From: Betaproteobacteria bacterium
GTDB lineage: Bacteria; Pseudomonadota; Gammaproteobacteria; Burkholderiales; SG8-39
Assembly (NCBI GenBank): GCA_011391185.1
Contig: JAABRB010000131.1
Span: 1 to 8,791 of the forward strand
Length of the DNA: 8,791 bases
Reading direction: 5' to 3'
In this document: piece by piece, positions 6,600-8,791 of the stretch
How positions within the stretch are numbered: position 1 is the stretch's first letter
How the letters are laid out: each line of letters begins with the position of its first letter
Made by a program: the position numbers and the translations under genes
The notes under the pieces: model-generated
What the model saw: only the letters and a program-made list of their open reading frames with translations
The model's database searches: none
What the model was told of the DNA's origin: nothing

Positions 6600-7358
6600 G
6601 TGCTCCTGCTCCGCTCGCTCCTGTTCCATGCCTGCTTTCATCTCAACACGATTTTGCATCTGATTATTTGTTTGCCGTTCCTGCTCTTGCCGCGGCGCAT
6701 TTTCTGGAAGGCGGTGCATAGCTGGGCCAGGGTCAATCATTGGCTCCTGCATACGATCTGCGGAACGAACTTCGAGATAAAAGGATACGAACGGATTCCG
6801 CCGGGCGCGCTGTTGATCGCCGCCAAGCACCAATCGGCGTGGGAGACGTTCGCGCTGGTCATATTGTTCTCCGACCCGTTCTATGTGCTCAAGCGCGAGC
6901 TGATGTGGCTGCCGGTGTTCGGCTGGTATGTCGCCAAGGCCGAGATGATACCGATCCGGCGCGGAGCCGGCGGAACGGCGCTTGGCGAGATCACCGAACG
7001 GGCGAAGGTCAAGATCGCACGTGGCCGTCAACTCATCCTGTTCCCGGAGGGCACGCGCCGGGCGGTTGGCGCCGAGCCGGCTTACAAGTTCGGAGTCGTC
7101 CGCCTCTATCACGAGCTTGGCGTGCGCTGCTTCCCGGTCGCCCTCAATTCGGGCGTGTTCTGGCCCCGTCGCACGTTCAGGATTTATCCGGGCACGATCC
7201 GGATGGAATTTCTGGAGCCGATCGAGCCCGGGCTCCCGGAAGATGAATTCAAGACGCGCATGCAGGACGCGATCGAAACCGCCACCGCGCGCCTCGTGGC
7301 CCAAGGTCGTGCTGAGTTGGAAGCAACGCTAGGACAGCCTGCCCGCGAAGTCGGTTGA
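6600..7358 (+). CDS. PlsC-type 1-acyl-sn-glycerol-3-phosphate acyltransferase
   Basis: Membrane-associated acyltransferase, 252 residues, expected to transfer a fatty acyl group to lysophosphatidic acid (or another lysophospholipid) to make phosphatidate. The N-terminus is hydrophobic with a membrane segment at about residues 8-31. PlsC motifs: block I KHQSAWET, with catalytic His77 and Glu82, i.e. HX4E rather than the textbook HX4D; block II AEMIPIRRG at about 114-122; block III LFPEGTRR at 147-154; block IV CFPVALNSGVFWPR at about 177-190. The start is a GTG at 6600 with no clear Shine-Dalgarno, 18 bases after the upstream stop. It is chosen because it is the only start codon in the short gap that keeps the N-terminal helix. 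The first 150 bases are visibly more AT-rich than the neighbours. The stop TGA overlaps the -35 element of the next promoter. An ornithine-lipid (OlsA-like) role cannot be excluded. Confidence 0.9.
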   Translation: MLLLRSLLFHACFHLNTILHLIICLPFLLLPRRIFWKAVHSWARVNHWLLHTICGTNFEIKGYERIPPGALLIAAKHQSAWETFALVILFSDPFYVLKRELMWLPVFGWYVAKAEMIPIRRGAGGTALGEITERAKVKIARGRQLILFPEGTRRAVGAEPAYKFGVVRLYHELGVRCFPVALNSGVFWPRRTFRIYPGTIRMEFLEPIEPGLPEDEFKTRMQDAIETATARLVAQGRAELEATLGQPAREVG

Positions 7359-7382
7359 CAAAATTCTATTTTGTTCTATCTT
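7355..7382 (+). promoter_or_regulatory. Sigma70-type promoter of the unknown gene
   Basis: TTGACA at 7355-7360 matches the -35 consensus perfectly and overlaps the plsC stop codon. TATCTT at 7377-7382 fits a -10 (4 of 6) at 16 bases spacing. The segment 7359-7388 is strongly AT-rich in a GC-rich window. Transcription would start near 7389, giving a leader of about 20-35 bases. Confidence 0.65.
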
Positions 7383-7387
7383 TGTTC
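7373..7387 (+). promoter_or_regulatory. LexA (SOS) box, alphaproteobacterial type GTTC-N7-GTTC
   Basis: GTTC at 7373-7376 and GTTC at 7384-7387, separated by exactly seven bases (TATCTTT), form the direct repeat that is the established LexA-binding motif of Alphaproteobacteria. The AT-rich spacer and the T after each GTTC suit known sites. It covers the proposed -10 element, where a bound repressor would block RNA polymerase. It is the only GTTC-N7-GTTC or GAAC-N7-GAAC I found in the window. Confidence 0.7.
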
Positions 7388-7422
7388 TCCACGCTGGTGA
7401 TTCGTTTTTAGTGAGTATTCCC

Positions 7423-7893
7423 ATGTGGTTAGCCAACAAAGCCGAGTACGAAGGCCCGTTGCGTACGGTGCGGCATCCGGCGCTCGCCGAGCGGTTCCGT
7501 TTCTGGCGCGGCGCTTCCGGGCGGCGTTACGTGTGCAGCGTTTTCTCGCCCCAAGCGGCGCCAGCTTACGAAACCTCGGTGGCGCTGCATGTCCGCCGGA
7601 CGCCGGGCGGCCCCGTGGTCGTAGCGATCCGGGCGGGAAGCGATGCTAGGCCCGTTCCGGCCGCCGACGAAGTTCATATCCATCTCATGCGAGACGAAGC
7701 CGAGGGACTAGCGCGGGCGCTTGCCGATCTCGCTGCGCTCGTCGCGCCAGCGATCGAGAGCGACCGAAAGCCGATCCTGGTCCGCCTACCGCAAGGCGTC
7801 CGCCCCCGCCGTCACACGCGCGCGGCGAGCCATTCGAAGGCGTGGTCGCGGATGCCGAGCTCAGAGAGCTCCTTGGCGGTCGCCAGCACGTAG
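7423..7893 (+). CDS. Small protein of unknown function, probably LexA-regulated
   Basis: I cannot assign a function. From ATG 7423 the product is 156 residues; an in-frame GTG at 7411 would add four (MSIP). The stretch GTGAG at 7411-7415 is a weak ribosome site for the ATG. The core (about residues 10-107) looks like a real folded alpha/beta protein: RTVRHPALAERFRFWRGASG, a strand RRYVCSVF at about 34-41, then SVALHVRRTPGGPVVVAIRAGS at about 52-73, EVHIHL at 83-88, and a helix DEAEGLARALADLAALV at about 91-107. It has no signal peptide or membrane segment, so it is expected in the cytosol. Short Hyphomicrobiales proteins with an FWRGASGRRYV-like segment are familiar to me from memory only. 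The tail after residue 130 is basic/Ser-rich and encoded opposite the 3' end of the convergent ChaC gene, so it is probably not conserved. The promoter carries a LexA box. Confidence 0.65.
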   Translation: MWLANKAEYEGPLRTVRHPALAERFRFWRGASGRRYVCSVFSPQAAPAYETSVALHVRRTPGGPVVVAIRAGSDARPVPAADEVHIHLMRDEAEGLARALADLAALVAPAIESDRKPILVRLPQGVRPRRHTRAASHSKAWSRMPSSESSLAVAST

Positions 7894-8342
7894 TCGCGAT
7901 TGATGCCGGAACGACCGTGGCCCTGGCGCACAAGACGCAATTGCGTCTCGAGCGGCAGCTTGCCGGCATATTGCGGATGCGAGCGGTCGACCAGATAGGT
8001 GACCGCGCGCACGCGCCGTTGCGGATCGTCGAGCAGATCGACGGCGCGCGTGACCTCCAGATAGACCTTGGTTGCCTGCTCGCGTTCGCGCAAATACTCG
8101 AGCGTGGCCTCGCGCTTCCTGCCGTCGACGCGGAACGCGATGCCGCGGCAGGAGCCGCCGCGATCGAGGCCGAGCACGAGACCGGGCTTCTCGGGCGTGC
8201 CGCGATGCACGTGCGAATAGACGCAGAGCGCGCGATGCGCGCCGATGAGCCGCGCCGGCCGGCGTTCGATGAACTTAAATTCCGGCCGCCACATGAGCGA
8301 GCCGTAGCCGAACACCCAGAATTCGGAATCCGCAGCCGACAT
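7812..8342 (-). CDS. ChaC-type gamma-glutamylcyclotransferase
   Basis: Protein of 176 residues, the usual size of ChaC/GCG enzymes, cytosolic. These cleave the gamma-glutamyl group, typically of glutathione, to 5-oxoproline and the remaining peptide (Cys-Gly). The hallmark phosphate/substrate loop VFGYGSLMW is at residues 10-18. CVYSHVHRGTPEKPGLVLGL at 40-59 matches the ChaC substrate-binding region. EYLREREQ at 82-89 contains the catalytic Glu (most likely Glu88 by alignment with the ..RE.. of ChaC proteins). AVTYLVDRSHPQYAGKL at 113-129 and GINRDYVLATAKELSELGI at 146-164 are further ChaC-like blocks. The ATG is 9 bases after the stop of the dehydrogenase gene, so the two are probably co-transcribed. 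The 3' end overlaps the convergent unknown gene by 82 bases, leaving no space for a terminator between them. Specificity for glutathione versus other gamma-glutamyl compounds is not decided by sequence alone. Confidence 0.92.
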   Translation of the reverse strand: MSAADSEFWVFGYGSLMWRPEFKFIERRPARLIGAHRALCVYSHVHRGTPEKPGLVLGLDRGGSCRGIAFRVDGRKREATLEYLREREQATKVYLEVTRAVDLLDDPQRRVRAVTYLVDRSHPQYAGKLPLETQLRLVRQGHGRSGINRDYVLATAKELSELGIRDHAFEWLAARV

Positions 8343-8351
8343 CGCTTCGTA

Positions 8352-8791
8352 TCAGTCGCCCGAAGCGTAGGGTCGCGGCATGGGCGTCGTTGGCTCCTGC
8401 GCGCCATGCGGCCGGCCGAAATCGGGCGCCGCCGTCTCCTGGCCGATCTCGATGATCGAGCGGCGGATGCCGCGGGTGCGCGTGAAGAGATCGAACAGCG
8501 TCTGCCCGTCGCCCGTGCGGATGGCGCGCGTGAGCGAGGCGAGATCCTCGTTGAAGCGGCCGAGCATCTCCAGCACCGCTTCCTTGTTGTTGAGGAACAC
8601 GTCGCGCCACATGGTCGGATCGGAGGCGGCGATGCGGGTGAAGTCGCGGAAGCCGCCGGCGGAAAACTTCATCACCTCGGAGCTCGTCACTTCCTCGAGA
8701 TGCGCCGCCGTGCCGACGATATTGTAGGCGATCAGATGCGGCAGGTGGCTGGTGATCGCGAGCGTGAGATCGTGGTGCGCCGGATCCATGG
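8352..8791 (-). CDS. Prephenate/arogenate dehydrogenase, C-terminal part (5' end beyond window)
   Basis: Tyrosine-pathway dehydrogenase of the TyrA/TyrC family (NAD(P)-dependent oxidative decarboxylation of prephenate or arogenate). Only the helical C-terminal dimerisation domain, about 146 residues, is in the window; the Rossmann domain lies outside. The diagnostic block is HHDLTLAITSHLPHLIAYNIVG, just after the window edge, with the conserved HD and SHLPH involved in substrate binding. Later, FSAGGFRDFTRIAASDPTMWRDVFLNNKEAVLEML is also typical of the family. The first visible Met (codon 8787-8789) is internal, because the homologous domain continues upstream and the frame stays open to the edge. 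The last 20 residues are proline-rich and variable. The stop at 8352-8354 lies 9 bases from the ChaC start. Prephenate versus arogenate preference cannot be told from this part. tyrC is the name often used in Hyphomicrobiales, but I leave the symbol open. Confidence 0.92.
   Translation of the reverse strand, partial: MDPAHHDLTLAITSHLPHLIAYNIVGTAAHLEEVTSSEVMKFSAGGFRDFTRIAASDPTMWRDVFLNNKEAVLEMLGRFNEDLASLTRAIRTGDGQTLFDLFTRTRGIRRSIIEIGQETAAPDFGRPHGAQEPTTPMPRPYASGD

Noticed and set aside
6853..6881. A second possible LexA site, two GTTC within the plsC gene
   Set aside because: The spacing between the GTTC elements there is eight bases, not seven, and the site lies inside a coding region away from any start.
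7685..8407. 240-codon minus-strand frame overlapping the ChaC gene
   Set aside because: It is out of frame with the ChaC protein, which has all its motifs. The translation is Arg/Ser/Ala-rich without domain character.
1..8791. Mobile element, CRISPR array, RNA gene or defence system
   Set aside because: No terminal repeats, transposase or integrase motifs, regularly spaced repeats, or tRNA/rRNA-like segments were seen. Apart from the unknown 7423-7893 gene, the content is recognisable housekeeping or envelope genes.

Overview
The window is a GC-rich, densely coded chromosomal segment, most likely from an alphaproteobacterium of the order Hyphomicrobiales (Rhizobiales). This rests on the gene order lysA - TIGR02302/DUF4175 - zinc-ribbon protein - ftsE - ftsX - YdcF-like - plsC, with tyrC and a ChaC-type enzyme on the other side. 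It also rests on the style of the proteins and on a LexA-type site of the alphaproteobacterial form GTTC-N7-GTTC. No taxon below order can be assigned by eye. I see no rRNA, tRNA, CRISPR array, insertion sequence or integrase.

Layout. Bases 2-550 (+) are the 3' part of lysA (diaminopimelate decarboxylase, the last step to lysine and supplier of the DAP branch). Bases 646-3213 (+) encode a large membrane-anchored DUF4175/TIGR02302 protein with a long charged helical region. It converges on a zinc-ribbon/DUF3426-like membrane protein (3245-4024, -). Divergent from that is the cell-division ABC pair ftsE (4212-4871, probable TTG start) and ftsX (4868-5824), translationally coupled by an ATGA overlap. 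A YdcF/DUF218 membrane protein (5901-6581) and a PlsC-type 1-acyl-glycerol-3-phosphate acyltransferase (6600-7358) follow on the same strand. After an AT-rich promoter region comes a small gene of unknown function (7423-7893, +). Its 3' end overlaps, tail to tail, a ChaC-type gamma-glutamylcyclotransferase (7812-8342, -). That gene lies just downstream of the 3' part of a prephenate/arogenate dehydrogenase gene (8352-8791, -), which runs off the window.

How the genes fit together. Most of the left and middle part concerns the envelope: DAP/lysine supply, FtsEX (which controls septal peptidoglycan hydrolysis), a YdcF/SanA-type envelope protein, phospholipid acylation, and two poorly understood membrane-anchored proteins. 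The right edge is aromatic amino acid and glutathione metabolism.

The most interesting signal is at 7355-7387. A perfect TTGACA -35 element overlaps the plsC stop codon and is followed by a perfect GTTC-N7-GTTC direct repeat covering the likely -10. This is what a LexA-repressed (SOS) promoter looks like in Alphaproteobacteria, and the first gene behind it is the unknown one. The unknown gene therefore looks DNA-damage inducible, and its transcript may run antisense into the ChaC/tyrC transcription unit. Other observations (an intergenic-only CTAGAT motif, small palindromes, start-site choices) are weaker and are graded accordingly.
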